In this document: positions 7,593-16,196 of the stretch, one piece after another
Layout of the letters: each line of letters starts with the position of its first letter
Position numbering within the stretch: the first letter of the stretch is position 1
NCBI GenBank assembly: GCA_024280485.1
Contig: JAJRQB010000117.1
Location: 1 to 64,000, forward strand
Origin: Deltaproteobacteria bacterium
GTDB lineage: Bacteria > Desulfobacterota > Desulfuromonadia > Desulfuromonadales > Geopsychrobacteraceae
DNA: 64,000 nucleotides
Reading direction: 5' to 3'
Program-made: the position numbers and the translations under genes
Notes under the pieces: generated by a model
What the model was told of the DNA's origin: nothing
Database searches by the model: none
The model's input: the letters and a program-made list of their open reading frames with translations, nothing else

Positions 7593-7874
7593 TTAGTGAT
7601 CACTGCTCCGATAACGTTGATCGAGATCTTCGTTGCAATTCAGGGGATCTTCCCAGAACCAGCGGTGACCGGCAATGTGCTCGGCATCGGCCCGACTGAG
7701 ACCAATATCTTTCAGCAGACGGTCGTCCATGTCGTGCAGTTGACGCCGCTGTGTAGCCAACTCATTCCAACGTTTGAACGTCGTAGCAAGACTGCTCCAA
7801 TATGACTTAATTTGAAGCCTGGGCTTTCTTGCTGAGCACTCTGCCTGTTGAACAATACAGTTTTGAGTAGTCAT
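7593..7874 (-). CDS. DUF1127 domain small protein
   Basis: 93 residues. The DUF1127 signature RRQLHDMDDRLLKDIGLSRADAEHIA lies at about 43-68, with the usual D-x-R-x-L-x-D-I-G-L-S core. Members are small Arg-rich proteins linked to RNA and regulatory functions in proteobacteria, but the role here is unknown. GGAGG precedes the ATG. It is divergent from the LysR gene at 7984, a frequent arrangement that suggests LysR control through the shared 109 bp spacer. Confidence 0.85.
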   Translation of the reverse strand: MTTQNCIVQQAECSARKPRLQIKSYWSSLATTFKRWNELATQRRQLHDMDDRLLKDIGLSRADAEHIAGHRWFWEDPLNCNEDLDQRYRSSDH

Positions 7875-7983
7875 ATAATTACCTCCGTTGTGGTTTGTGT
7901 TTCCACTATGGAGAATAGCTATTGATCAATCAAACGAATTTATTTTATACTTAGCATCAATATTTTTGATATAGGAGTCCGTC

Positions 7984-8871
7984 ATGCAAATCAACCTGCC
8001 GACCGAATTGCTGCGTACATTTCTGGCGATTGCCGATGGTGGCAACTTCAGCCAAGCTGCCGCACAGGTCCATCGTACCCAATCGGCGGTCAGCATGCAG
8101 ATCAAGCGACTGGAGGAGTTGGTCGGGAAGCCCCTGCTAAACCGGGACCGGCAAGCCGCCCGCCTGACCTCGGAAGGCCTGACCCTGGTCGGTTATGCAC
8201 GGCGCATTCTCAAGCTCAATGAAGAAGCGGTGTCGATCCTGAAACGACCCGAGCTGTCGGGATGGGTGCGTATCGGGCTACCGGACGATTATGCCACCCG
8301 GTTTTTACCTGAGATCCTGGCCGGGTTCTCGCGGACCTACCCCCAAGTTCAAGTTAAAGTTACCTGTGAACCGAGCAGTAAGCTGATCCCGCTGTTGCGG
8401 GAAGGGGAGATCGACCTGGCGATGACAACCTCGCAAGAACCTGTTGTTGAAAACGCCATAATCCTGCGCCGTGAGCCGACGCTCTGGGTCACATCAAAAC
8501 AGTACCTGCCCCACGAGGAGAGGCCCCTGCCGCTGGCACTTTTCCCCAATGATTGTTTCTTTCGACTCTGGGCGATCAAGGTGCTTGAAACAGCGAATAT
8601 CGATTACCGGGTCGCTTACACCAGTTCGAGTGTCCTCGGTTTGCAGGCCGCCGTTTCGGCCGGGCTGGCCGTCACGGTGTTGAGTCAGAGTATCATTCCA
8701 GAGGGCTTACGTCCGTTGACCGCAAGCGAGGGTTTTCCTCCTCTGCCGGATGCCTCGTTTTTGCTGCATCGCAACCCGCTTGAGAATAACCTGGCGATTG
8801 ATTCCCTGGCCGAACATATTGCCAAGGCTTTTGGGACGAGTTGTGATGGTGAGAGTTGCGCTGTTGCTTGA
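7984..8871 (+). CDS. LysR family transcriptional regulator
   Basis: 295 residues. The winged HTH at 5-65 contains FSQAAAQVHRTQSAVSMQIKRLEE, followed by the linker helix and a LysR substrate-binding domain (from about 88, WVRIGLPDDY). AGGAGTCC precedes the ATG. The effector is unknown. It is divergent from the DUF1127 gene. The A/T-rich intergenic sequence (TTGATCAATCAAACG) offers dyad-like LysR sites, which I did not resolve further. Confidence 0.9.
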   Translation: MQINLPTELLRTFLAIADGGNFSQAAAQVHRTQSAVSMQIKRLEELVGKPLLNRDRQAARLTSEGLTLVGYARRILKLNEEAVSILKRPELSGWVRIGLPDDYATRFLPEILAGFSRTYPQVQVKVTCEPSSKLIPLLREGEIDLAMTTSQEPVVENAIILRREPTLWVTSKQYLPHEERPLPLALFPNDCFFRLWAIKVLETANIDYRVAYTSSSVLGLQAAVSAGLAVTVLSQSIIPEGLRPLTASEGFPPLPDASFLLHRNPLENNLAIDSLAEHIAKAFGTSCDGESCAVA

Positions 8872-9011
8872 GCTAATACTCTTTACCTCACGGTCTCTTA
8901 CGAGACCGGCAAGAACCTGCGAGCTAAACGCAAGTTTGCAGTCCTCCGGTGTTCTCTTTTTCGGTGATCTGTTACGCTGACCTTAGGGTTTTTATCGCAA
9001 AGGAGCTGATT

Positions 9012-9671
9012 ATGGAAAACATTGAGCTGTTCAGCGCCCGAGTCTGTCCTTTTGCACATCGCAGCCGGTTGGCGCTGATGGAGAAGAATCTCCCTTTTAC
9101 CTTGGTCGAAATCGATCTGCGTAACAAACCGGATTGGTATTCACAGATCAACCCGGCGGGTGCGGTTCCAGCGCTACGGCAGGGGGAGTTTTTGTTGCGT
9201 GAGTCGTTGATCGTCAACGAGTATGTTAACGAATGCTGCGCAGAACCACCTCTATTGCCTGCAACCGCACAGCAGCGTGCCGAAGCCAGACTCTGGATCG
9301 ATTATGCCGGGTCGAACTTTGTTCCGTTGTTCTACCGTTTGCTGACGGCTCAACAGGAAGAGGAGCAGTCCGCTGCCGCATCTGAAATGTGTCGAGTACT
9401 GGCGGTGCTGGATGACGAGTTGAAACGCCGCGCTGGGCAGGGGCCATATTGGTTCGGTTGGCAGGTCGGTTTGACCGATATCGCCTTCTATCCCTGGTTC
9501 GAACGCTGGTCGGTGTTGCAACACTATCGTGGTTTGAGGATTCCTGACCATTTAGACGTGCTTCACGGCTGGATCGAAACGATGCAGGGACGGGACGCGG
9601 TCAGGCTAGGTAGTGAGCCGGCCGAATATTATATCGGTGAATATATTGATTATGCCGCTGGCCGGAAGTGA
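9012..9671 (+). CDS. Glutathione S-transferase family protein
   Basis: 219 residues. The thioredoxin-fold N-terminal domain starts with ELFSARVCPFAHRSRLAL. Cys12 in CPFA is the likely catalytic residue, as in omega/zeta-type or stringent-starvation-like GSTs. AVPALRQGEFLLRESLIVNEY supplies the cis-Pro and glutathione-binding Glu-Ser. The C-terminal helical domain includes FGWQVGLTDIAFYPWFERW. It probably conjugates or deglutathionylates with glutathione; the substrate is unknown. AAAGGAG places the start at ATG 9012 rather than at upstream codons. Confidence 0.88.
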   Translation: MENIELFSARVCPFAHRSRLALMEKNLPFTLVEIDLRNKPDWYSQINPAGAVPALRQGEFLLRESLIVNEYVNECCAEPPLLPATAQQRAEARLWIDYAGSNFVPLFYRLLTAQQEEEQSAAASEMCRVLAVLDDELKRRAGQGPYWFGWQVGLTDIAFYPWFERWSVLQHYRGLRIPDHLDVLHGWIETMQGRDAVRLGSEPAEYYIGEYIDYAAGRK

Positions 9672-9793
9672 GGCTGAAACGCTTGGTCAAGCGTGGTTTT
9701 TGATTGACAGTCTCTTGTCGCTTCCCATTACAATAGCATCCAAGCGGAAACTCCAGATAACCGTTTTCAACAAAGATGGGGGCAAGGTACGCC

Positions 9794-11767
9794 ATGGAAT
9801 GGAAGCCCAGTCAATTTCCTTATATAGCAGGCTTGACCCCTGAATACGAAAAAGCGATTAGAAATTCCCCCCTGCTCAATATCGATTCTCTGCTGATCCC
9901 TTCACCCTATATCCTCGACAACACCATCGATATCGATTACGAGCACAGCTTCGTGTGGGACGAAAAGGGGGAACTGCTCGGATATCTGCTGGTTTACGCG
10001 ACTCCAGACCAGAAAAATTTTCATATCTACAAACTGGTAACCAACCCGTTCGGCAGAGGGAAGGGGATAGGCTCAGCCTTCGTTCGTTACCTTGCTCATA
10101 AGGTGGATCCTGATGCCCATATCTATCTCTATGTCTGGGACAAGCTCTTAAGCTCCATCGATTTTTTCCAGACCAGAGGTTTCAGCATCACAGATCAGGT
10201 CGTCTTCCGCAAGATGAAGTTCCAACTGATGTCAGTAGTTGCTGAGACGCTCAAGGAGAAGGTGGTTTCATCGAAACGCGCGGATGTGACGGTGGTCGAA
10301 GAACTAAGCAAGGTGCGCCACGATGTCACAAAATCACTGAAGGTCCTCTTTGACATGACCGCCATGCTGTCGGTCGGCAACTTCAACAAGGTCGCCGAAG
10401 ATATCAACCGGGAAACCACCGCACTGCTTAACACCCTGAATATGTACGAAGATAATGTCCACCAGTCGCACAAGGTCTTTCTCAAGGATCTGATCACAGA
10501 GCGCGTTATACCCTTCATCGAAGCGGTGGATAGCTCCTGTGAGGTGAAGATGGTCCTCAGATCTAAGATCGATTCGGTCAATGGTACCTACATCAGCTAT
10601 AGCAGGGCCCTGATCAATATCGTCTCTAACGCTCTTGATGCGATCAAGTCAGCGGGGAATCCTGGTCTGATCGAATTTTTGCTGGAACAGCAAGGGGATA
10701 ATGTGACCTTGGCCATAACGGACAATGGCACAGGGATTTCTGAACAGAGACTTGAAAAGGGGCCGGACCAGTTGCCGCTCTTTGTCGGCAAATCAACCAA
10801 AGGAACCCAGCCTGGCAAAGGGGTCGGAACACAGCAGACCTACGCCACCTTTGGTGCAGATCACATTGAGGTGTCCAGCAAAGAAGGGGAGTTCACTCGG
10901 TGGACAATCCGTTTGAAGAGAAGCACAACTAAGGATTCGGAGTTGTTGGCAGAGTTGAGTACCCGCTATGTCAGATTGATCAAAACTACGCAGAAAACCA
11001 GAATTACCAAGGAGACCAGTCGGAATGACAAGACCATCTTCATCTGGCAGCTCAGACAGATGGAGCTGTTCAGCTTCGATCTGATCTACCATTTCAGCCG
11101 CTACAACAATATCCGCGATATCTTCCAGGGTGTGCTGCTCTACCGCTTCGGTGGCAAATCGTTCGATTTCCTGAAGGAAGAGCTGGGCTCCTGTCGTATC
11201 GACAATAACGCGATCAGGTCATGGCTGTTGGGGATCTGCAGGCGTCTCCATAAGTACGACACCTGCATCATGAAGAATGTGCCGTTTCAGGAGTACAAGG
11301 ATGTCCTGTTCCAGAGTTATGGTCAGGCTACCGATCGCACCATGATCTTCACCCTCGATCCCGACAGTGGAAATTTTTTCACCACGGATCGTAAACTCGC
11401 GGAACACCTCGACTTTGTGCCCTACCTGGGGCGCGAAAAGGATGACCTGCTGCGGGGTGAGCTGGTCGGAGATGTCAGGAACGTCAACAGCCCGATTTAC
11501 CTTGGGGTATGGACGACAAAAAGCCTTGACGACCTGCATTGCAAAATCAAGCAGATCCAAAAGGGTGCTCAACAGCTGTTGCTGATGGGGCTTGATAAAG
11601 AGAAGCGTATCGCGTTCTATAACACCACCTACAATACCTGTGAAAGCGAAATAGATACCCTGAAGACGGTCAGCCTCGGCGAGATGGCCTCTCTTGATGA
11701 GGCTGATTTCAGCCGCTTCATCAGGCCGTCAGACAGCGAGATGAGTGGCCTTTTGCCTTTCGGTTAA
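9794..11767 (+). CDS. GNAT acetyltransferase fused to a histidine-kinase-like module
   Basis: About 657 residues. The first ~145 form a GNAT domain (LLGYLLVYA, then VTNPFGRGKGIGSAFVRYLA with the acetyl-CoA loop G-R-G-K-G-I-G). Residues ~165-205 contain VVEELSKVRHDVTKSLKVL, which resembles a dimerisation helix with a possible phospho-acceptor His (RHDV). A HATPase_c domain follows: N box ALINIVSNALDAI (~270-283), G1 DNGTG (~309), G2 GKGVGT (~341). The C-terminal ~270 residues match nothing I recognise. No receiver, HAMP or membrane segment is seen, so it should be a cytosolic sensor. ATG 9794 is preferred over 9776 because AAGG lies 6 bp upstream. No partner response regulator is adjacent. Confidence 0.78.
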   Translation: MEWKPSQFPYIAGLTPEYEKAIRNSPLLNIDSLLIPSPYILDNTIDIDYEHSFVWDEKGELLGYLLVYATPDQKNFHIYKLVTNPFGRGKGIGSAFVRYLAHKVDPDAHIYLYVWDKLLSSIDFFQTRGFSITDQVVFRKMKFQLMSVVAETLKEKVVSSKRADVTVVEELSKVRHDVTKSLKVLFDMTAMLSVGNFNKVAEDINRETTALLNTLNMYEDNVHQSHKVFLKDLITERVIPFIEAVDSSCEVKMVLRSKIDSVNGTYISYSRALINIVSNALDAIKSAGNPGLIEFLLEQQGDNVTLAITDNGTGISEQRLEKGPDQLPLFVGKSTKGTQPGKGVGTQQTYATFGADHIEVSSKEGEFTRWTIRLKRSTTKDSELLAELSTRYVRLIKTTQKTRITKETSRNDKTIFIWQLRQMELFSFDLIYHFSRYNNIRDIFQGVLLYRFGGKSFDFLKEELGSCRIDNNAIRSWLLGICRRLHKYDTCIMKNVPFQEYKDVLFQSYGQATDRTMIFTLDPDSGNFFTTDRKLAEHLDFVPYLGREKDDLLRGELVGDVRNVNSPIYLGVWTTKSLDDLHCKIKQIQKGAQQLLLMGLDKEKRIAFYNTTYNTCESEIDTLKTVSLGEMASLDEADFSRFIRPSDSEMSGLLPFG

Positions 11768-12004
11768 GAGGATCAGCAGGTTTCATCATGGGGTTATGTG
11801 CGAGTGTGATAACGGGAATAAATATCAGTCATAAGCAAAATATCTTGTCATAGCAGAGATTTACAGCACACAGCTAAAGCAAAACCTTAATGCCTGCTTT
11901 CAGGATTCTATGGATTTCTTTCAACGCTACAGATAGAAGAGCCAGCCAAATTCAGCATTATTACACAGGAGCGAATATACCCTCTGCTGCGGGCTTTGAC
12001 TGTA

Positions 12005-12036
12005 GCGTCCGCAACTGCTATCGCTGCTGCGGACGC
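12005..12036 (-). terminator. Hairpin downstream of the glycine-zipper lipoprotein gene
   Basis: GCGTCCGCA (12005-12013) pairs perfectly with TGCGGACGC (12028-12036) around a 14-nt loop, 26 bp past the lipoprotein stop. There is no T tract on the minus strand, so it is either a weak or factor-assisted terminator or an mRNA 3'-end stabiliser. Confidence 0.35.
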
Positions 12037-12061
12037 TGCTTGTTCCAATGTTCTGTCGTGG

Positions 12062-12718
12062 TCAATGACGGCCGTGACCCCTATGACGGCTGTGACCGGA
12101 ATAGTGACCGTACGAGAGGCTGAGCGAGGTGAACGGCCAGAGGTAGGTCGGGGAGTAATAACCGGGATAATAGGTCGAGGGGTATCCCATCCGATAGCCG
12201 TTTACCGGAACGTACCTGGTGACTGTCTGCACCTTGGTTAAAGGTGCCGTTGAAGTGATTTTCCAGCTGGCGTCCGCTTGTCGACAGGCATGACCATAGG
12301 CCTGTTGTTCGCTGCCGTTAATCACCACTGTCTGCTGGTATTCGCGACAATACTCTCCACTGGTGTTCTGGTAGGTCTTGAGCGGGGTGATTGAACCTGA
12401 GTGCCCGGTGTCCGGGTTAACCCATTTGTTGGTCTGGTTCGTGGGGATAGCCTCCAGGCTACGCTGGGCGTTCTGCTGCATGTAGGCCTGATCCGCCCGG
12501 TCAAGGGTGCGGCCAATGTCCTGCCCAATCAGGGCGCCAGCCAGAGTGCCGAGGGCTACGGCTACGATCTGTCCACCTCCGCTGCCGATCTGTGACCCGA
12601 TTAGTGCTCCGGCACCAGCTCCGAGCAGGCTGCCGGTTCCTTCGCGTGGCCCGACTTGATGGGCGCAACCGGCCAACGCTATGGCAAAAATGGCTATAAT
12701 TGTCAGTCGTTTTCTCAT
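12062..12718 (-). CDS. Glycine-zipper outer-membrane lipoprotein (17 kDa surface-antigen type)
   Basis: 218 residues. The lipobox is ALAGC (Cys near residue 17). It is followed by a glycine-zipper 2TM segment with repeats SLLGAGAGALIGSQIG and ALGTLAGALIGQDIG (~30-70). Next comes ADQAYMQQNAQRSLEAIPTNQTNKW and the family signature EYCREYQQTVVINGSEQQAYGHACR. The C terminus is rich in Tyr, Ser, Gly and His. Proteins of this family sit in the outer membrane and are often envelope-stress linked. ATG 12718 is chosen because GGAGG lies 5 bp upstream; the reading frame extends 4 codons further. Confidence 0.85.
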   Translation of the reverse strand: MRKRLTIIAIFAIALAGCAHQVGPREGTGSLLGAGAGALIGSQIGSGGGQIVAVALGTLAGALIGQDIGRTLDRADQAYMQQNAQRSLEAIPTNQTNKWVNPDTGHSGSITPLKTYQNTSGEYCREYQQTVVINGSEQQAYGHACRQADASWKITSTAPLTKVQTVTRYVPVNGYRMGYPSTYYPGYYSPTYLWPFTSLSLSYGHYSGHSRHRGHGRH

Positions 12719-12913
12719 GACAACCTCCATGGTGTCATGGACAGATAGGTCTGGCGGCCTGAGGGGAGATCTGTCCGTCCATTGTAGCAGAGTTCGGAAT
12801 GTCGTTACAGGGGCAGAAAAGCGGAGTTAGTCCATATCCAACTTGTTTTTTTCCTCACTCTCTGTCAGGCTTATAACTAACCAAGCACCCCGCAAAGAAG
12901 GAGGGACATACCG

Positions 12914-13120
12914 ATGAAGCCCGAACTCTCTGTAAATGAGCGCCAGTCTCTTGTTGATGAATTGAGACTGCTGGCAGATCAACTTGTGTTTATTACGGTT
13001 CAGGTCGCAGGCGCCTACGGAAAAACAGAACCGATCACCAAGGATGCTGATGATGCGACAAGAGCGGTTCGTAAGCTCATTTATGCAATTGAAAATAACA
13101 AACAGGGCGCAAGCCACTGA
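12914..13120 (+). CDS. Small hypothetical helical protein
   Basis: 68 residues, predicted all-helical (LSVNERQSLVDELRLLADQL...ATRAVRKLIYAIENN), without Cys, signal peptide or membrane segment. A strong AAGGAGG ribosome site precedes the ATG. That favours this plus-strand frame over an overlapping 96-codon minus-strand frame with no such site. No function can be assigned. Confidence 0.6.
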   Translation: MKPELSVNERQSLVDELRLLADQLVFITVQVAGAYGKTEPITKDADDATRAVRKLIYAIENNKQGASH

Positions 13121-13286
13121 CGATTTGCAGGCTTTCTTCAGCGTAACTGTGCCGTTGAGACAGGTCTCAACATTCTAAACATATCTCAAGCTGTCTCCTG
13201 GCTGCTATAATCAGACGGGGAGACAAACTCCGCAAGATGACACCTGTCAGTGCAACGGGAAAAATGCTTAAGGGTAGGGGGAAAAA

Positions 13287-13529
13287 ATGAACAAGCCAAA
13301 TCTGAAATGCTTCGAAGTTATCAGGGGCAAGTTGATGGCCCTGATGGTCAAATGTCCATTGGGTGGGAATCCCAAGGATTGTCTGTTGCACGAGAAGAGA
13401 GATCTGCCCTTCATGGAGCGTCATGACTGGATAGAATCCCTGTCAGACGATAAAATTTTGAGTCTTTACTCATCCCATGTTGACTGCCTGGAAACCAGGG
13501 CGAGAACTCTGTCCTGTTCGCAACAATAG
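13287..13529 (+). CDS. Small conserved hypothetical protein (CPLGG..DC motif)
   Basis: 80 residues with KCPLGGNPKDCLLHEKRDLPFMERHDWIESLSDD. This resembles short delta-proteobacterial proteins with a Cys-Pro-Leu ... Asp-Cys-Pro/Leu-Leu-His pattern and a W-x-x-x-L-S-D-x-x segment. Four Cys plus His could bind metal. GGGGGAAAAA precedes the ATG. The MITE begins 12 bp after its stop. Confidence 0.6.
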   Translation: MNKPNLKCFEVIRGKLMALMVKCPLGGNPKDCLLHEKRDLPFMERHDWIESLSDDKILSLYSSHVDCLETRARTLSCSQQ

Positions 13530-13540
13530 AGTTTGAGGTT

Positions 13541-13709
13541 CTAGGAGGCTGTCGGACTATCCATAAACTGGCTGCAAACCCGGGGGGTTGGCCCTTATTC
13601 CAGCTCCGTTTTGCCCCATAGTTATGGCTATGAGCCTGCAACCGAGCTAAAATCTGTTCTCAACCATCCAAATTTTCGCTTCAGCTCGTATAGTCCGACA
13701 GCCTCCTAG
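13541..13709. mobile_element. MITE-like element, copy 1 (169 bp, 20 bp perfect terminal inverted repeats)
   Basis: The left end CTAGGAGGCTGTCGGACTAT (13541-13560) is an exact inverted copy of the right end (13690-13709). There is no coding capacity. An internal block GCCCCATAGTTATGGCTATG followed by AGCCTGCAA (from 13613) is shared with copy 2 at 16767. It lies between two convergent genes and its last bases supply the stop codon of gspB. The long inverted ends could fold in RNA as a bidirectional terminator. Confidence 0.85.
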
Positions 13710-14392
13710 TTATTTTGAAGATTTTTGCGTGGCACCAGAAACCGGTAGCCGGCATAAAAAAAGACAGCTCCCTCCGCAGTAATCTCTTTCAGCACGTACT
13801 TGTCTGTTAAACGGGCACCGGTACGCATGATCTGGTCATTAATTCTAACCAGGCTCGCCGCAGGCTTATTCGAGTAAAACGCGTGCACCGACATGTGCAT
13901 CTCCGGCAGATCTCTTCTGATTGAAATCGGTAAATCTTTTATGGAGTAGATTTTTTGCTGTTCAACGACTGGGTCTGTGTTGCGAGGGGACTTTTCGTCA
14001 GGGTTTATAGAAAGTGGTTGTTGAAGAATTTTTTCTGTCGGTTGAGCCGGCTCGGCAGACAACGTCGATGGTAGCGGAGATGGTTCTTTAATCGCAGGTG
14101 TCTCGGTTGGCTGTGGCCTGGTTTCTTCAACCGGAGGTTCAAGAGTTGTCGGGGGCTTTTGCACGACAGTTTGCCCAGGTTCCGGGGTTATGCTGATTTG
14201 CTGTTGCCAGGGGGCAAACAGCCACAACAGAACAACGATATTCAGAATGAGCACGAACAGCAGTATCCAGACCCAGCCAGGTTGTTTTGCGCGAGGCTGA
14301 ATGACCGAATCGTGGATTGTTTCGAGCTTGGGAATCGTTCCATCCTGACGTTTGTTGTCCGACTTTTTCAAGGCCTCGAGAATAAATGACAT
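13706..14392 (-). CDS. gspB: General secretion pathway protein GspB
   Basis: 228 residues. The hallmark N terminus is MSFILEALKKSDNKRQ, with one transmembrane helix at ~40-60 and a Pro/Thr/Glu-rich periplasmic linker (70-125). The C-terminal GspB domain contains LPISIRRDLPEMHMSVHAFYS and ASLVRINDQIMRTG. GspB works with the ATPase GspA in placing the type II secretin through peptidoglycan. It lies 3 bp after gspA, so the two form one operon. The stop codon TAG falls inside the terminal inverted repeat of the adjacent MITE. Confidence 0.88.
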   Translation of the reverse strand: MSFILEALKKSDNKRQDGTIPKLETIHDSVIQPRAKQPGWVWILLFVLILNIVVLLWLFAPWQQQISITPEPGQTVVQKPPTTLEPPVEETRPQPTETPAIKEPSPLPSTLSAEPAQPTEKILQQPLSINPDEKSPRNTDPVVEQQKIYSIKDLPISIRRDLPEMHMSVHAFYSNKPAASLVRINDQIMRTGARLTDKYVLKEITAEGAVFFYAGYRFLVPRKNLQNN

Positions 14393-14395
14393 GAT

Positions 14396-16000
14396 CTAGC
14401 CCTTTTGTCCGACGGCCAGGGTCGGTTGTTGGTTACTGATTTTATGGTTGAGATGGATCAGGGTATAGGTGCCGACAATGCCATCGGGATCAAGCCCTTC
14501 GCTGAGCTGAAAGCGTTGCACTTCTTCAAGCAGGTTCCCGGTCAGCGAAATATTTTGTTCACGACTGGGTTTGCGGCTATTTAAGAACGCCATCTGCTGA
14601 TCGAGCCACTGTACCATCTTGCCTGTGGCCCCCGTTTTCAAGCTTCCCTGATAATCTGGCGGCGCCTGCCACAAGAGGGAAAACTCACCGAGCCATTGTC
14701 TGGCGAGGGTAGAAACTGGAACGGTTTGACGCTGTTTACCGACGACCAGAGTGGCAGATTCATCTGTCAAGGCTGTCAGAGTCACGTAAAACTCCTGACC
14801 CTGAAAATTTTTCAGCTTCAGCACAACGGGCCGATTCAGGTGGCGGAGTTGTTCGAAGCTGTCCCGTTTGTTCCCCAGGCGCAACCCTTGCTGACCGGCC
14901 TGCTCATGCACCGAGCCCTGCCCATTCTGGTAGCTGATTTTCCAGAGATCAAACAGAGTCTGATAAGCCAAAGTGTCACTCTGATCGATCGGCTGTTGCT
15001 CATCCCACTCCAGACGATCCCACTCTGGCTGCGGAACCTCCTCTACAACCACCGACACTGTAGCAGGGGCAGGGACCAGCGGCGGTGGCTCAACCCCATA
15101 ATTTGCCGCCAGTTGGGCAGTGCCGATGGTGATAAGCAGTGCGAGCAGGAGCCAGCGCCAGTTCGGAGAGGTCCATAATTTCGTTTTCTTCTGCTCACCG
15201 AAAACTTCACGTGCGGCTTCAGTCAAAAGGTGGGGGCTGACAGTCTGCTGTTCTCTGACATATGCACCAAGCAGGGCACGATCACAAAGCAGGTTGATGA
15301 CGCGCGGGATCCCGCCACTGAGTTGGTAGAGCTTGTTGATTGTCGATACCGGAAAGAGTCGTCGTTCGACACCAGCGATGGACAGCCGATGATTTACATA
15401 GGCCTTGATCTCATTCTGGGGTAAGGGCTCGAGATGATAGCGGGCCGTAATCCGTTGTGCCAACTGCCGCAACTCGGGCTGCTCGAGCATCAATTTCAGC
15501 TCCGGTTGACCCAGCATTATCACCTGAAGCAGTTTCTGTTTATTGGTCTCCAGGTTGGTCAGCAACCGGATTTGCTCTAGCACAGAAGGAGAGAGACTCT
15601 GTGCTTCATCGATGATCAGCACCGTTTTTCGGCCCTTGCTGTGTGCATCGATCAGGAAGCGATTAATGGCATCGATAAAAAGTTTATTGCTTAGATTGCC
15701 CGGTGGATAATCAATCCGGAGCTCATCACAGAGAGTTTCAAGGAGTTCGACCACAGTTAACTTGGGATTGAAAACGAGGGCGACCTCAGAATCTTCCGGG
15801 ATCTGCTCGAGCAGACAACGACAGACAGTCGTCTTTCCGGTTCCAACCTCACCGGTGAGTAACACAAACCCACCGTCGATTGTCATGCCATAAATAAGAT
15901 GCCCCAAGGCTTCGCGATGGCGTTCGCTCATGTACAGAAACTGTGGATCGGGGGCTATGGAGAACGGCTCATCCCTGAGTCCGAAATAATCTTTGTACAT
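14396..16000 (-). CDS. gspA: General secretion pathway ATPase GspA/ExeA
   Basis: 534 residues. The AAA ATPase domain begins with the family start MYKDYFGLRDEPFSIAPDP. Walker A is GEVGTGKT (50-57) and Walker B VLIIDEAQ (127-134). A transmembrane segment at ~280-300 (WRWLLLALLITIGTAQLAA) leads to a periplasmic part. A peptidoglycan-binding domain near the C terminus reads LLEEVQRFQLSEGLDPDGIVGTYTLIHLN. It couples ATP hydrolysis to peptidoglycan remodelling for secretin assembly. The rest of the gsp cluster is not in the window. The gene is followed at once by gspB. Confidence 0.9.
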   Translation of the reverse strand: MYKDYFGLRDEPFSIAPDPQFLYMSERHREALGHLIYGMTIDGGFVLLTGEVGTGKTTVCRCLLEQIPEDSEVALVFNPKLTVVELLETLCDELRIDYPPGNLSNKLFIDAINRFLIDAHSKGRKTVLIIDEAQSLSPSVLEQIRLLTNLETNKQKLLQVIMLGQPELKLMLEQPELRQLAQRITARYHLEPLPQNEIKAYVNHRLSIAGVERRLFPVSTINKLYQLSGGIPRVINLLCDRALLGAYVREQQTVSPHLLTEAAREVFGEQKKTKLWTSPNWRWLLLALLITIGTAQLAANYGVEPPPLVPAPATVSVVVEEVPQPEWDRLEWDEQQPIDQSDTLAYQTLFDLWKISYQNGQGSVHEQAGQQGLRLGNKRDSFEQLRHLNRPVVLKLKNFQGQEFYVTLTALTDESATLVVGKQRQTVPVSTLARQWLGEFSLLWQAPPDYQGSLKTGATGKMVQWLDQQMAFLNSRKPSREQNISLTGNLLEEVQRFQLSEGLDPDGIVGTYTLIHLNHKISNQQPTLAVGQKG

Positions 16001-16130
16001 AAGTAGTACAGGTTCCCCCGACAGGCATCAAGGCTGAGCTTTAATCCTGTTTGGATAGATAAAGAAAAGAGGATTTAACCTTAGTCGATATAGCATATGG
16101 GGAGACAAACAACAAGCTGGTAGGCGGTCA

Positions 16131-16175
16131 GCAATAAGAAAGGGCCGCCCAGTACGGGTGGCCCTTTCTTATTGC
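16131..16175 (-). terminator. Strong rho-independent terminator after the dCMP deaminase gene
   Basis: The 20-nt arm GCAATAAGAAAGGGCCGCCC (16131-16150) pairs with 16156-16175 with a single G-U wobble around the loop AGTAC. The A- and T-rich stem base provides the U-rich tail on either strand. It lies 22 bp past the deaminase stop. Confidence 0.85.
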
Positions 16176-16196
16176 TAAACATGGGAGTTGTTGCTT

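Noticed and set aside
12827..13117. 96-codon minus-strand frame
   Set aside because: It overlaps the plus-strand 68-residue gene, which has an AAGGAGG site; the minus frame has no ribosome site or recognisable protein features.
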